From NCBI GenBank assembly GCA_947629785.1, contig CANRFB010000002.1, positions 62,001 through 126,000 of the forward strand: a stretch of DNA of 64,000 nucleotides, in the 5' to 3' direction. Shown here piece by piece: positions 53,758 to 62,590 of this stretch (position 1 is the stretch's first letter; each line of letters opens with the position of its first letter). The notes beneath the pieces are model-generated. The model saw only the letters and a program-made list of their open reading frames with translations, was not told the DNA's origin and searched no databases. A program made the translations under genes and the position numbers. This stretch comes from an uncultured Clostridia bacterium. GTDB taxonomy: Bacteria; Bacillota; Clostridia; Oscillospirales; Ruminococcaceae.

Positions 53758-55035
53758 ATGAAGCTCACAGAAATGAGCAGAAGCCAGCTTGAAAAGTTTG
53801 CGGAGGAATGTTCCCGCGAATATGAGGGATATAAGGCAAAGGGCATGAAGCTTGATATGTCCAGAGGAAAGCCCGGTGCCGACCAGCTTGATATTTGTAT
53901 GCCGATGTTTGACGTGTTCACCAATTCGGCAAGCATGATAACTGAGGACGGCATTGACTGCCGAAATTACGGCGAACTTACGGGAATTGCCGATGCAAAG
54001 CGGCTTTTCGGCGAACTTCTGGGGGTTGCCAAGGACGAAATCATCATCGGCGGAAATTCCAGTCTTGCCATGATGTACGATACCGTTTCAAGGGCGCTTT
54101 CCCACGGCGTTTACGGAAGCAAGCAGCCTTGGAACAAGTATGAAAAGATAAAGTTCCTCTGCCCTGCCCCCGGCTATGACAGGCATTTTGCGATATGTGA
54201 GCATTTCGGAATAGAAATGATACCCATTCCCATGCACTCCGACGGTCCCGACATGGACATGATAGAAAAGCTTGTTGCCGAGGACGAGACTATCAAGGGA
54301 ATATGGTGCGTTCCGCTCTATTCCAATCCTGACGGAATAGCATATTCGGACGAAGTGGTAAGAAGATTTGCAGATCTTTCCCCGAAAGCCGAAGATTTCC
54401 GCATATTCTGGGATAACGCATACTGCGTTCACCACCTGACCGACACACCCGACCACATTCTGAATATTCTTGACGAGTGCAAGAAAACAGGCAAGGAAAA
54501 CATGGTATTTATCTTTGCTTCCACCTCAAAAATATCATTCCCCGGCGCAGGCGTTGCAATAATGGCAGGTTCTGCGGCAAACGTGAAGCAGATAACCAAG
54601 CTTATGGGAATCCAGTGCATAAGCTATGATAAGATAAATCAGCTCCGCCATGTGAAATTCTTCAAGAACGTTGACGGCATCATGGCGCACATGGAAAAGC
54701 ACAAAGCTATAATCGCGCCCAAGTTCAACATGGTTCTGGATATGCTCAACGAGAATTTCAGCGAACTGGGTATTCTTGAATGGAACAAGCCCAACGGCGG
54801 GTATTTCGTTTCGGTGAACACTCTTGACGGCTGTGCGAAGCGCGTTGTAAAGCTTTGCAAGGAAGCGGGAGTAGTTCTCACCTCCGCGGGCGCAACGTTC
54901 CCCTACGGAATAGACCCCCGTGACAGGAACATAAGAATAGCGCCTACATATCCGCCCGTAAGCGAACTTGAAGCCGCTATGAAAATTTTCTGCGTAAGCG
55001 TAAAGCTTGCCTCCGCGGAAAAACTTTTAGGTTAG
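53758..55035 (+). CDS. PLP-dependent aspartate aminotransferase (MocR-type Asp_aminotransf family)
   Basis: A 425-residue PLP enzyme. KLDMSRGKPGADQLDI near the N-terminus and the PLP-lysine region STSKISFPGAGVAIMAGS (Lys at about residue 260) fit the PF12897-type family, which makes or uses aspartate in many anaerobes. ATG 53758 follows AAAGGAAG; the frame is open back to 53506 but those codons overlap the GGDEF gene and the promoter. No helix-turn-helix is present, so it is an enzyme and not a MocR regulator. Confidence 0.9.
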   Translation: MKLTEMSRSQLEKFAEECSREYEGYKAKGMKLDMSRGKPGADQLDICMPMFDVFTNSASMITEDGIDCRNYGELTGIADAKRLFGELLGVAKDEIIIGGNSSLAMMYDTVSRALSHGVYGSKQPWNKYEKIKFLCPAPGYDRHFAICEHFGIEMIPIPMHSDGPDMDMIEKLVAEDETIKGIWCVPLYSNPDGIAYSDEVVRRFADLSPKAEDFRIFWDNAYCVHHLTDTPDHILNILDECKKTGKENMVFIFASTSKISFPGAGVAIMAGSAANVKQITKLMGIQCISYDKINQLRHVKFFKNVDGIMAHMEKHKAIIAPKFNMVLDMLNENFSELGILEWNKPNGGYFVSVNTLDGCAKRVVKLCKEAGVVLTSAGATFPYGIDPRDRNIRIAPTYPPVSELEAAMKIFCVSVKLASAEKLLG

Positions 55036-55039
55036 TTTT

Positions 55040-55107
55040 TAGAGTTAAGAGTAAAGAGTTGAGATATTGCAAAAAACGCTTATATCTCAACTCTCAATTT
55101 TTTATAG
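55040..55107 (+). repeat. GAGTT-family intergenic repeat, copy 7 (partial)
   Basis: GAGTTAAGAGTAAAGAGTTGAG, then GAGATATTGCAAAAAACGCTTATATCTCAACTCTCAAT and TTTATAGATTTAATTTTAC. It is the left part of the family core only; the palindromic GCAGGC half is missing. Confidence 0.65.
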
Positions 55108-55170
55108 ATTTAATTTTACACGATATATAAATACGGAGAATCCCTATTTATTTTGTTATTAATGTGGCAA

Positions 55171-55413
55171 TTACTTTATTTTACATTTATCCTCCGCAGT
55201 CATATACGTTGCAACTTTTTGTTTTATGCTATAAACGGCGGCACACAAATATTCTGCAATTTCAGAAATTAATTCATCATCATGGTATATCATACAAGCC
55301 GCCTGAGCTGTAGTTATACAATCATTACTGGATTCATTATAACCTTCTGTATAGCCTTCTATAAATCCTTTTACAAAGCCGTCACTGAAAAATCCTGCGC
55401 TTATATCACACAT
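55171..55413 (-). CDS. small protein, third copy of the Rpn C-terminal mini-gene (diverged)
   Basis: An 80-residue protein opening MCDISAGFFSDG, the same 12-residue start as the C-terminal segment of the upstream Rpn-like nuclease. After residue 12 it is different: FVKGFIEGYTEGYNES, then a Cys-containing helical part and a basic end. It has its own AAAGGGTG ribosome site. Its start lies exactly 189 bases after that of the 55-residue copy at 55602. No other family is recognised. A role as regulator of the nuclease is only an inference. Confidence 0.6.
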   Translation of the reverse strand: MCDISAGFFSDGFVKGFIEGYTEGYNESSNDCITTAQAACMIYHDDELISEIAEYLCAAVYSIKQKVATYMTAEDKCKIK

Positions 55414-55434
55414 ACTATTCACCCTTTCTAAAAA

Positions 55435-55602
55435 TCACTGCGAAAGAACTGTTTTTTTGACTTTTTCCACTTTTTCAGCAGGAAGATGTAATATTGTCGC
55501 AATTTCCTGAACAGTCCTGTTGTCACTAAGCATTGTTCTAATGATCTCAGCTTCTTTTTCATCTTTTCCGTCCCTGAAAAATCCTGCGCTTATATTACAC
55601 AT
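55435..55602 (-). CDS. stand-alone copy of the Rpn C-terminal domain (55 residues)
   Basis: A 55-residue frame from ATG 55602 to a TGA at 55435. It starts MCNISAGFFRDGKDEKEAEI and ends VEKVKKTVLSQ, with the same length and both ends as the last 55 residues of the upstream nuclease, but differs in the middle (SDNRTVQEIATILHLPAE in place of GKKLTVQEITKLTDIPIE). AAGGGTG lies just before the ATG. It resembles the small Rpn-S antitoxins that E. coli makes from an internal start. Translation itself is not proven. Confidence 0.6.
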   Translation of the reverse strand: MCNISAGFFRDGKDEKEAEIIRTMLSDNRTVQEIATILHLPAEKVEKVKKTVLSQ

Positions 55603-55623
55603 ACTATTCACCCTTGTTAAAAA

Positions 55624-55791
55624 TCATTGCGAAAGAACTGTTTTTTTGACTTTTTCCACTTTTTCAATTGGAATGTCGGTTAATTTTGTAATTTCTTGAA
55701 CCGTAAGTTTTTTTCCAAGCATTGTTCTAATGATCTCAGCTTCTTTTTCATCTTTTCCGTCCCTGAAAAATCCTGCACTTATATTACACAT
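55624..55791 (-). CDS. possible internal-start product of the Rpn gene (RpnS-like)
   Basis: An in-frame internal ATG at 55791 with AAAGGGTG eight bases upstream would give the last 55 residues of the nuclease as a free protein, MCNISAGFF to VLSQ. The same ribosome site and start are kept in both downstream copies. In E. coli, internal-start RpnS proteins inhibit the full Rpn toxin. Here this is an inference from the layout. Confidence 0.45.
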   Translation of the reverse strand: MCNISAGFFRDGKDEKEAEIIRTMLGKKLTVQEITKLTDIPIEKVEKVKKTVLSQ

Positions 55792-56592
55792 ACTATTCAC
55801 CCTTTCTGAAATTTCTCTTGTCATGGGAATACCATAATCATTACCCAAAGTTTTTATTTTGTCATCGGAAGATACTTTCGGCGAAAGCATCATTGTCAAC
55901 ATATCTATAAGTTCGTTCGCCGAACGATCGTTTTCGTCATATCTTTTCAGACACACAAGAACAAGTGTCATAAGGTCAAATTTTTCCGCTTCTTTTACTG
56001 CGTTCCCGCCGTCCGCATCGCTGCCGTAAAGCAGTTCTTTTTTCAAGGAATATGTTCTTATGCTGTCGGCAAACTCTTCCGTAGGCGTGGTGCATATCCA
56101 AATGGAATAAACTTTTTGTATCTTGTCGTAATCCATATGTTCAAAAACTGTTCCGTATTGTCCCGAAATCAACCTTGAACAGTAATATATTCCGCGTTTT
56201 ATCAAGGAATATTCGGTGTCAAACTCGTTTTGCGCTTCGATATTTATGATAAGTTGAACGATTTTTCCGTTCTTTGGAACTTTCGCAGTAAAACGAATAT
56301 CATAGAACCGTGTTCCCTCGTCAATGGAAATGTCCTCACTGTTATCAGAATGTATTACAGGCGGCTCAACGTTCGGGTCAAGTGTATCTTCATTTACCCG
56401 TGGTTCGGACATCAGCGAAATTATTTCGTCAACAGGCATATCCTTGTACTCTTTCGCAACGGCTTTTAGAATACGCGCTGTTATCTGTTTCAATGAAAGG
56501 AACATTTTGCAAGCCTTGTCGCTTTTCGGATCTGTCCTGCCGTTAGAAATTTTTCTTATAGTGTCCGCTTCGTAACTGGAAACTTCCGCCAC
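55624..56592 (-). CDS. Rpn-like PD-(D/E)XK nuclease (putative recombination-promoting nuclease)
   Basis: A 322-residue protein of the Rpn/PDDEXK_2 family, often labelled putative transposase. The nuclease core has FYDIRFTAKVPKNG and LIINIEAQNEF, the Glu-x-Gln form of the PD-(D/E)XK motif. Residues 1-55 form a helical, possibly DNA-binding start. I infer a GTG start at 56592, because AAAGGAG lies 10 bases before it and a TATAAT -10 occupies the longer frame. An internal ATG at 55791, preceded by AAAGGGTG, can begin a separate 55-residue C-terminal protein. Rpn proteins are DNases linked to phage defence. Confidence 0.8.
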   Translation of the reverse strand: MAEVSSYEADTIRKISNGRTDPKSDKACKMFLSLKQITARILKAVAKEYKDMPVDEIISLMSEPRVNEDTLDPNVEPPVIHSDNSEDISIDEGTRFYDIRFTAKVPKNGKIVQLIINIEAQNEFDTEYSLIKRGIYYCSRLISGQYGTVFEHMDYDKIQKVYSIWICTTPTEEFADSIRTYSLKKELLYGSDADGGNAVKEAEKFDLMTLVLVCLKRYDENDRSANELIDMLTMMLSPKVSSDDKIKTLGNDYGIPMTREISERVNSMCNISAGFFRDGKDEKEAEIIRTMLGKKLTVQEITKLTDIPIEKVEKVKKTVLSQ

Positions 56593-56619
56593 CTGAGTCC
56601 AACTCCTTTCACTGATTTC

Positions 56620-56648
56620 ATTATACCACAAGCAGCATCTGAAATCAA
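56620..56648 (-). promoter_or_regulatory. promoter of the Rpn-like nuclease gene
   Basis: TTGATT (complement of 56643-56648), a 17-base spacer and TATAAT (complement of 56620-56625). The transcript would start only a few bases before the ribosome site. Confidence 0.7.
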
Positions 56649-56666
56649 GACTTCATAGCAAAAATT

Positions 56667-56793
56667 CCAAGGCAGGCTGAGCCTTGCAACAGTTTTTATA
56701 GATTTAATTTTTCTTTACCTCACGGCAGGCACAAAGCGGGAAATTACTAAATAAAGCCTGACTGCCCGCGGGGGCTTCCCCGCCTCAGCCTGC
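56667..56793 (+). repeat. GAGTT-family intergenic repeat, copy 8 (core only)
   Basis: AGGCAGGCTGAGCCTTGC, TATAGATTTAATTTTTCTTTACCTCACGGCAGGCA, AATTACTAAATAAAGCCTGACTG and a GCGGGG-gctt-CCCCGC hairpin with CAGCCTGC. It lacks the GAGTT edges. It abuts the fucI stop codon and may serve as its terminator. Confidence 0.7.
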
Positions 56794-58560
56794 TTAGTAC
56801 AGCGAACCGTAATGGGCGCAGGCTCTGTAATCCGCGCTTTCGGGGTCTGCCGTTCCGAAGCCCGACCAGCAGTGCGGACGGTAAATTTTTTCTTCGGGAA
56901 CGTTGTGCATGGAAACAGGAATTCTCAGCATTGACGCAAGAGTTATCAGGTCCGCGCCGATGTGTCCGTATGTCAGCGAACCGTGATTTGCGCCCCAGTT
57001 CGCCATTACCGAGTAAACGTCCGCAAACGCGCCCTTGCCCGTAAGATTCGGCACGAACCATGTGGTAGGCCACGTCTTGTCGGTGCGTTCGTCAAGGGGC
57101 TTGTGAATTTCTTCGGGAAGAACAGCCGTGTGACCCTCCGCAATTTGCAGTGTAGGTCCGACGCCCTCCACAATATTTACGCGGATCATTGTAACGGGCA
57201 TTTCCGCCTGCGTTCTGAAATGCGACGAGAACCCGCCGCCGCGGAAATATCCCAGATTTGCAGGACACCAGTCGGTTGCTTTCAGCATTGCTTTTATGTC
57301 CTCGTCGGTAACGTCCCACCACTGTTTCATAAGATTATTGCCGTTTTCGTCCTTGGAAACGCCAGTCGCGTCCACTGCCGCCGCACCCGAATTTATCAGG
57401 TGAATGAACCCGTTTGCCGCAATTCCCGTGGGCTTCTTTCCTGTAACGCGTTCAACGGCTTCCGGGCTCCAGTATGTGCGAACGTCCGCAAAAACAGACG
57501 CACGCCCCGTCAGCATATTCCCGAAAAGCATGGCGGTGCCGTTCAAACCGTCATTTTCCGTTGCAAGGAGAACGGGGCGCTTTTTGCCGTTCCAGTCAAA
57601 TGTGGAATTGAGTATGCTTTCCGCAAAATCCGCATTGGGAAGCCAGTCAGTCCACATTCTCTGTCCTTGGAAACCGCCGTAAATAGCATTCCTGCCGCGG
57701 GATTCCTCATACCAGCCCATGTCCGCAAGCTTGGGATTTCCAAGCATTATGTCGCGGATAATAAGAGTCATCTTTACGCAGAATTCCCACTGTTCCTCAT
57801 GGGACATAACGCCCTTGTTTCCGGGGTTGACCTCGGTGTTCACGTCCATGCCCTCGGGGCAGTTTTCCTTTGCCCATGCAAGGGCTTTTTTATATTCGTC
57901 ATGGTCGTAAATTTCCAGCTTTACGCGGCGGAGAATTTCGGTCATATCCACCCATTCGGGACGTATGCCCAGATATTTCTGCATAAATGACGCGTTGCAG
58001 TACGAACCTGCAATTCCCATTGCCACCGCGCCAAGACCAACGTAAGCCTTGTTGCGGATCTGTCCTACTGCAACGGCGCAGCGTGCAAAGCGGAGGATCT
58101 TTTCCGCCACATCATCGGGAATGGAAGTATCGGTCATGTCCTTGACATCTCTGCCGTAAATCGCAAATGCGGGAAGTCCGTTCTGGGCATGGGCAGCCAT
58201 TACCGCCGCAAGATACACCGCGCCGGGGCGTTCCGTTCCGTTGAAGCCCCATACCGCTTTTATGGTAAGAGGGTTCATGTCCATAGTCTCCGAGCCGTAA
58301 CACCAGCAGGGGGTCACGGAAAGAGTTGCGCAGACGTTCTGCGTGCTGAAAAATTCTTCCGTTCTGTAAGCCTCCGCGCCGCCGCCGATAGTGCAGGGAC
58401 CTATAACGCACTCAACGGGCGTTCCGTCCGCATAGCGGCAGTTTGCTTCAATAAGTTCCTTGGCGGCTTTTGCCATATTCATGGTCTGGACTTCAAGGGA
58501 TTCCCTTATGCCGAACTGTCTGCCGTCGATTACCGGTCTTATACCGATTTTTGGATTCAT
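56794..58560 (-). CDS. fucI: L-fucose isomerase
   Basis: A 588-residue isomerase converting L-fucose to L-fuculose with a manganese ion; bacterial FucI is about 590 residues. The block [15 protein letters not shown] with Glu and Asp, VFADVRTYW, and the C-terminal [37 protein letters not shown] with the ligand His match the family. It is the last gene of the operon, 33 bases after the kinase gene. Confidence 0.96.
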   Translation of the reverse strand: MNPKIGIRPVIDGRQFGIRESLEVQTMNMAKAAKELIEANCRYADGTPVECVIGPCTIGGGAEAYRTEEFFSTQNVCATLSVTPCWCYGSETMDMNPLTIKAVWGFNGTERPGAVYLAAVMAAHAQNGLPAFAIYGRDVKDMTDTSIPDDVAEKILRFARCAVAVGQIRNKAYVGLGAVAMGIAGSYCNASFMQKYLGIRPEWVDMTEILRRVKLEIYDHDEYKKALAWAKENCPEGMDVNTEVNPGNKGVMSHEEQWEFCVKMTLIIRDIMLGNPKLADMGWYEESRGRNAIYGGFQGQRMWTDWLPNADFAESILNSTFDWNGKKRPVLLATENDGLNGTAMLFGNMLTGRASVFADVRTYWSPEAVERVTGKKPTGIAANGFIHLINSGAAAVDATGVSKDENGNNLMKQWWDVTDEDIKAMLKATDWCPANLGYFRGGGFSSHFRTQAEMPVTMIRVNIVEGVGPTLQIAEGHTAVLPEEIHKPLDERTDKTWPTTWFVPNLTGKGAFADVYSVMANWGANHGSLTYGHIGADLITLASMLRIPVSMHNVPEEKIYRPHCWSGFGTADPESADYRACAHYGSLY

Positions 58561-58593
58561 GATTCATCTTCTCCTTTTTCAGAATTTAAAAAA

Positions 58594-60063
58594 TTATTGT
58601 CCGATAATTTCCATGTACCTTAAAAATGCCGTATCCCACTCGCGGGAATTGTCGGGCAGGAAAGTTTTCACACTGTCCGAAACTGCAATAATTTTCCGCG
58701 CGGTCTTTATGTCGGGAATTGCCCCGCCTGCTATAAGCTGAATTGCAATATTTCCGTAAGCGGTGGCTTCAACGGGTCCTGCGGTAACGGGGCAATTGCA
58801 GGCGTTTGCAGTCATTCCGCAGAGAAGTCCGTCCTTTGCGCCGCCGCCCATAAGATCAACCGAGCGGTAATTTTTCCCCGTGCAGGTCTTTATCTCCTCA
58901 AAAGCAAGGCGGTATTTGAGAGCGATACTTTCGTAAATACAGCGCATTACCTCGCCTATGGTCTGCGGAACAGGCTGATTCGTCCTGTCGCAGAAATATT
59001 TCACTCTTGACGGAATATCACCCTCGGGAACAAATTCCGCCGCGTCGGGGTCAATGAAACACTTGAAAGGTTCAGCTTCAAGCGCCTGTTTTTCCAGTTC
59101 CGCAAAGGAAAGGTCTTTCCCCTCGCGCCTGAACTGTCTGCGGGATTCCTGAATAAGCCACAAGCCGATTATGTTTTTCAGGAAAGTCGTCGTTCCGCCG
59201 TAACCTGTTTCGTTTGTAATATTCATAGCCTCGGAAACGGGGTTTATAAGCGGTTCTTTCAGTTCCGTGCCGAAAAGCGACCACGTTCCGCAGGAAATGA
59301 ATATAAAATCTTCCTCTTCGGTGGGAACGGCAGCGGCGGCGCATTGGGTATCATGTCCGCAGACGGCTATAACTTCCGCTTCGGGAGCGTTCAGTTCGCC
59401 GCAGATGTCTTTCCGCAGTTTTCCCACGGCAGTTCCCGAGGGAACTATTCCGGTAAAAAGCCGTTTCGGAATTCCGAACCTGTCCAGAACAGTCTCCGAC
59501 CACTGTTTGTTGACGGCGTTCATCATCTGCGTTGTTGAAGCAATAGAGACTTCGCTTTTTTTCACGCCCGTTAAAAGGTAGTTGAACAGGTCGGGCATAA
59601 GCAGAAGCGTTTCCGCGTTTTTCAGAATGTGGGGGCGCTTTGCTTTTAACGCCATCAGCTGAAAAACGGTGTTTATATCCATGAACTGGTTTCCCGTTAT
59701 CTTGTAGAACGGTTCACGCGGGAAAATTTTTAACGCCGCTTCGGACATTCCCTCCGAACGTCCGTCACGGTAGTGAACGGGGGCTTCAAGAAGCGCGCCG
59801 TCCTTTCCTATCAAGCCGAAATCCACGCCCCATGTGTCCACGCCGATACTGTCAAAACCGCCTTTCTGCACGGCTTTGGAAATGCCCTGCTTTATCTCAT
59901 GAAACAGTCGGTAAACGTCCCAGTAAAGCGTGCCGTTCATTTTCACGGGGATATTTTCAAAGCGGTGGACTTCTTCAAGAGTTATCCTTTCGCCGTCGAA
60001 ACGCCCAAGCATGGCGCGCCCGCTTGACGCGCCGAGGTCAATGGCAAGAGCGGTCTTTATCAT
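58594..60063 (-). CDS. FGGY sugar kinase, rhamnulokinase-type (probable L-fuculokinase)
   Basis: A 489-residue FGGY kinase. It opens ALAIDLGASSGRAMLGRFDGERITLEEVHRF, which is typical of RhaB rhamnulokinase more than of E. coli FucK. The ATP domain has SCGTWSLFGTE and VDLMGGGAKDG. In this operon, between fucU and fucI, its substrate should be L-fuculose. RhaB-like kinases can take fuculose in several gut Clostridia and Bacteroidetes. It overlaps the fucU stop by four bases (ATGA). Confidence 0.9.
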   Translation of the reverse strand: MIKTALAIDLGASSGRAMLGRFDGERITLEEVHRFENIPVKMNGTLYWDVYRLFHEIKQGISKAVQKGGFDSIGVDTWGVDFGLIGKDGALLEAPVHYRDGRSEGMSEAALKIFPREPFYKITGNQFMDINTVFQLMALKAKRPHILKNAETLLLMPDLFNYLLTGVKKSEVSIASTTQMMNAVNKQWSETVLDRFGIPKRLFTGIVPSGTAVGKLRKDICGELNAPEAEVIAVCGHDTQCAAAAVPTEEEDFIFISCGTWSLFGTELKEPLINPVSEAMNITNETGYGGTTTFLKNIIGLWLIQESRRQFRREGKDLSFAELEKQALEAEPFKCFIDPDAAEFVPEGDIPSRVKYFCDRTNQPVPQTIGEVMRCIYESIALKYRLAFEEIKTCTGKNYRSVDLMGGGAKDGLLCGMTANACNCPVTAGPVEATAYGNIAIQLIAGGAIPDIKTARKIIAVSDSVKTFLPDNSREWDTAFLRYMEIIGQ

Positions 60064-60485
60064 TTAACAACACCCTTTTTGAGAATTATATTCGCGTACA
60101 AGGCTTCCTCGCCTGTTGAAACAACGGCATATGCTGTTTTTGCTCTTTCGTAGAAATCAAAGCGTTCCAGCATTTCTATCTTGCAGTTGTCGGGTTCATA
60201 GCGGTTTATTATTTCCTCATAGGTGTACCATATGTCGGGAGTATCGTCGCCCTTTACCACTTCCATAAGTACGACGGGCTTTTCCACATAGGTGTCAAGG
60301 GGAAAGAACTGCATTATCGCGTCTAAAAGGTCGGGAACGCCGTGACCGTCACAGCGCACGACACGTTTGCCCATAGTCTCGGCGGGAAAATTCCCGTCCG
60401 CAAATACTATTTCATCGCCGTGTCCCATTTCCATAAGTATCTTCATAAGCTCAGGCGAAATTATTTTCGGGATATTCTTTAACAT
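60060..60485 (-). CDS. fucU: L-fucose mutarotase (RbsD/FucU family)
   Basis: A 141-residue protein, the size of FucU, that speeds the alpha/beta anomer exchange of L-fucose. MEMGHGDEIVFADGNFPAE contains the conserved His and Asp, and YANIILKKGVV is the typical end. ATG 60485 follows GAGGA by 7 bases; a longer frame from 60614 would run through the terminator hairpin. It is coupled to the kinase gene through an ATGA overlap. Confidence 0.93.
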   Translation of the reverse strand: MLKNIPKIISPELMKILMEMGHGDEIVFADGNFPAETMGKRVVRCDGHGVPDLLDAIMQFFPLDTYVEKPVVLMEVVKGDDTPDIWYTYEEIINRYEPDNCKIEMLERFDFYERAKTAYAVVSTGEEALYANIILKKGVVK

Positions 60486-60503
60486 TTCAAATTCCTCAAT
60501 TCC

Positions 60504-60555
60504 GTAAAAAATAAGCAGTATCCTCCGCTTCCGGAGGACAGCCGGAGGATACTGC
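60504..60555 (-). terminator. terminator/attenuator between fucO and fucU
   Basis: GCAGTATCCTCCG pairs with CGGAGGATACTGC around a 15-base loop, followed on the minus strand by TTATTTTTTAC. It lies in the middle of the fucose operon and should limit read-through into fucU, kinase and fucI. Confidence 0.85.
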
Positions 60556-60647
60556 GCAAATCGTTTAAGCAAACCGCACAAAGATTTTCGTGCAGATGCG
60601 CGGCAAAAGGACAATATTTGTAATCTTTTGCCATTATGCCGAATTAA

Positions 60648-61799
60648 TCACATAAGTGACTTGTAAAGTTCGGTAATTTCCTCAACGGAGGTATCGCGGG
60701 GATTTCCCGGGCGGCAGGCGTCGTCATATGCAGACTGTGCAAGGAACGGAATATCCTCTGTCTTAACGATGTCTTTAAGATTTTCGGGAATTCCAACGTC
60801 CTTGGAAAGCTGTTTTACAGCGTCAATTGCGGCTTTTCTGTATTCTTCCTGTGACATACCGTCAACGCCCTTAACGCCCATAGCCCTTGCAATTTCGCGG
60901 TATTTCTCGCCTGTTGCGGGAGCGTTGTATTCCATGACTGTAGGAAGAATTATAGCGTTTGCAACGCCGTGGGGAGTATCATACAGCGCGCCCAGAGGGT
61001 GTGCCATTGAGTGAACTATTCCCAGACCTACATTTGAGAAGCCCATGCCTGCCACATACTGACCGAGAGCCATGTCAAGACGTCCCTCTTTGGTATTTGC
61101 AACTGCGCCGCGGAGACTTCTTGAAATTATCTCGATAGCTTTCAGGTGGAACATATCCGAAAGTTCCCATGCGCCCTTGGTAATGTAACCCTCGATAGCG
61201 TGGGTAAGAGCGTCCATGCCTGTTGCGGCTGTAAGACCCTTGGGCATGGATTCCATCATATCGGGGTCAACGAAAGCAACCACGGGAATGTCGTGGGGGT
61301 CAACGCAGACCATCTTGCGGTTCTTCTCAACGTCAGTAATAACGTAGTTAATGGTAACTTCCGCGGCTGTTCCTGCTGTTGTGGGAACTGCAAATATAGG
61401 AACGCACTTGTTCTTAGTGTCCGCAACGCCCTCAAGGCTTCTTACGTCAGCAAATTCGGGGTTGTTGATAATGATTCCGATAGCCTTTGCGGTGTCCATT
61501 GAAGAACCGCCGCCAACGGCGATGATATAGTCCGCTCCTGAAGCCTTATACGCCGCAACGCCGTGCTGAACGTTCTCAATGGTGGGGTTAGGCTTGATCT
61601 CGGAGTAAATTTCATACTTCATGCCTGCGCCGTCAAGAATGTCGGTGACTTTCTTCGTAACGCCGAATTTCAGCAGGTCGGGGTCGGAGCAAAGGAATGC
61701 TTTCTTGAAAGCTCTGCCCATAGCTTCGTCCTTGATAGCGGAGATTGCGCCGCTGCCGTGATAGGACGTTTCATTGAGGATAAATCTGTTCATGTTCAT
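60648..61799 (-). CDS. fucO: lactaldehyde reductase (iron-dependent 1,2-propanediol oxidoreductase)
   Basis: A 383-residue group III iron alcohol dehydrogenase. NRFILNETSYHGSG at the N-terminus closely follows FucO proteins. GGGSSMDTAKA binds NAD, and GMDALTHAIEGY together with IVHSMAHPLGALYDTPHG supply the iron ligands. It reduces L-lactaldehyde to 1,2-propanediol. Starts at 61799 and 61793 both fit AAAGGAG. It follows fucA by 31 bases. Confidence 0.94.
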   Translation of the reverse strand: MNMNRFILNETSYHGSGAISAIKDEAMGRAFKKAFLCSDPDLLKFGVTKKVTDILDGAGMKYEIYSEIKPNPTIENVQHGVAAYKASGADYIIAVGGGSSMDTAKAIGIIINNPEFADVRSLEGVADTKNKCVPIFAVPTTAGTAAEVTINYVITDVEKNRKMVCVDPHDIPVVAFVDPDMMESMPKGLTAATGMDALTHAIEGYITKGAWELSDMFHLKAIEIISRSLRGAVANTKEGRLDMALGQYVAGMGFSNVGLGIVHSMAHPLGALYDTPHGVANAIILPTVMEYNAPATGEKYREIARAMGVKGVDGMSQEEYRKAAIDAVKQLSKDVGIPENLKDIVKTEDIPFLAQSAYDDACRPGNPRDTSVEEITELYKSLM

Positions 61800-61830
61800 C
61801 AAACTCCTTTATATAATTTTTAAAATTGCC

Positions 61831-62520
61831 TTAATCTGAACCGTTTGGATATTTCTTATAGCCGGGGTGTTTTCCCGTAACGCCGTACTGTTCACGCATT
61901 TTGCAGAGGCGGTCGATATTCTCGCGGGAAATTTCCTTTTCCCCGCCCAGCAGATGCGCCGTAAGGCTTATCTTTGCCCAGAGTTCGAGGGTCTCCATTC
62001 TGTAGTAAGCGGTAAGCAAGTCCGCTCCCACGGTAAGGGCGCCGTGATTTTGCAGAAGCATTACGTCATGTTCCTGTAAATACGGGGCGATAGCTTCGGG
62101 AACTTCGTAAGTTGACGGCGTTCCGTAAGGGGTAACGGGAACCGAACCCACGGCAATTACGGCTTCTATCATAGTATACCCGTCCAACGCGATATTTGCA
62201 ACGGCATATCCCGTTGCGGTAGGCGGGTGCGCGTGAACGACTCCGCCAACGTCCTCGCGCTCCTTATAGCAGCGCAGGTGCATTTTGATTTCGGAGGAGG
62301 GTCTGTAGCCGTCCTTGGCTTCAAGGACATTCCCCTCGGAGTCGATTTTTACGATTTTTTCGGGAGTGATAAAACTTTTGCTTATTCCGGTAGGCGTGGC
62401 AAGGAAAGTTCCGTCTCCCAGCCTTACGGAAACGTTCCCGTCATTGGCTGCCACCCAGCCCAGCTGCCACATCTTATGGCAGACGTCGCACATCTGCTCT
62501 TTTATTTCCTGTTCGTTCAT
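61831..62520 (-). CDS. fucA: L-fuculose-1-phosphate aldolase
   Basis: A 229-residue class II aldolase splitting fuculose 1-phosphate into dihydroxyacetone phosphate and L-lactaldehyde. Zinc-binding His residues lie in VVHAHPPTATGYA and LLQNHGALTVG, and the catalytic Glu in the region of SSEIKMHL. GGAGGG precedes the ATG. It is the first gene of the fucose operon and carries a good promoter. The family also contains rhamnulose and ribulose phosphate enzymes; the neighbours favour fuculose. Confidence 0.93.
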   Translation of the reverse strand: MNEQEIKEQMCDVCHKMWQLGWVAANDGNVSVRLGDGTFLATPTGISKSFITPEKIVKIDSEGNVLEAKDGYRPSSEIKMHLRCYKEREDVGGVVHAHPPTATGYAVANIALDGYTMIEAVIAVGSVPVTPYGTPSTYEVPEAIAPYLQEHDVMLLQNHGALTVGADLLTAYYRMETLELWAKISLTAHLLGGEKEISRENIDRLCKMREQYGVTGKHPGYKKYPNGSD

Positions 62521-62561
62521 AAACCGTTTCCCTCCGCAAATACAAGCATTAATCTGTTTAC

Positions 62562-62590
62562 ATTATACAATATTTTCAAAAAAATGTCCA
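62562..62590 (-). promoter_or_regulatory. promoter of the fucose operon
   Basis: TGGACA (complement of 62585-62590), a 17-base spacer and TATAAT (complement of 62562-62567). Confidence 0.75.

Noticed and set aside
55624..56592. Calling the Rpn-like gene an active transposase
   Set aside because: The family label is historical; the core is a PD-(D/E)XK nuclease, and no terminal inverted repeats flank the gene.
56962..57990. A 342-codon plus-strand open frame
   Set aside because: Antisense shadow of fucI; Arg/His/Cys-rich composition typical of non-coding frames.
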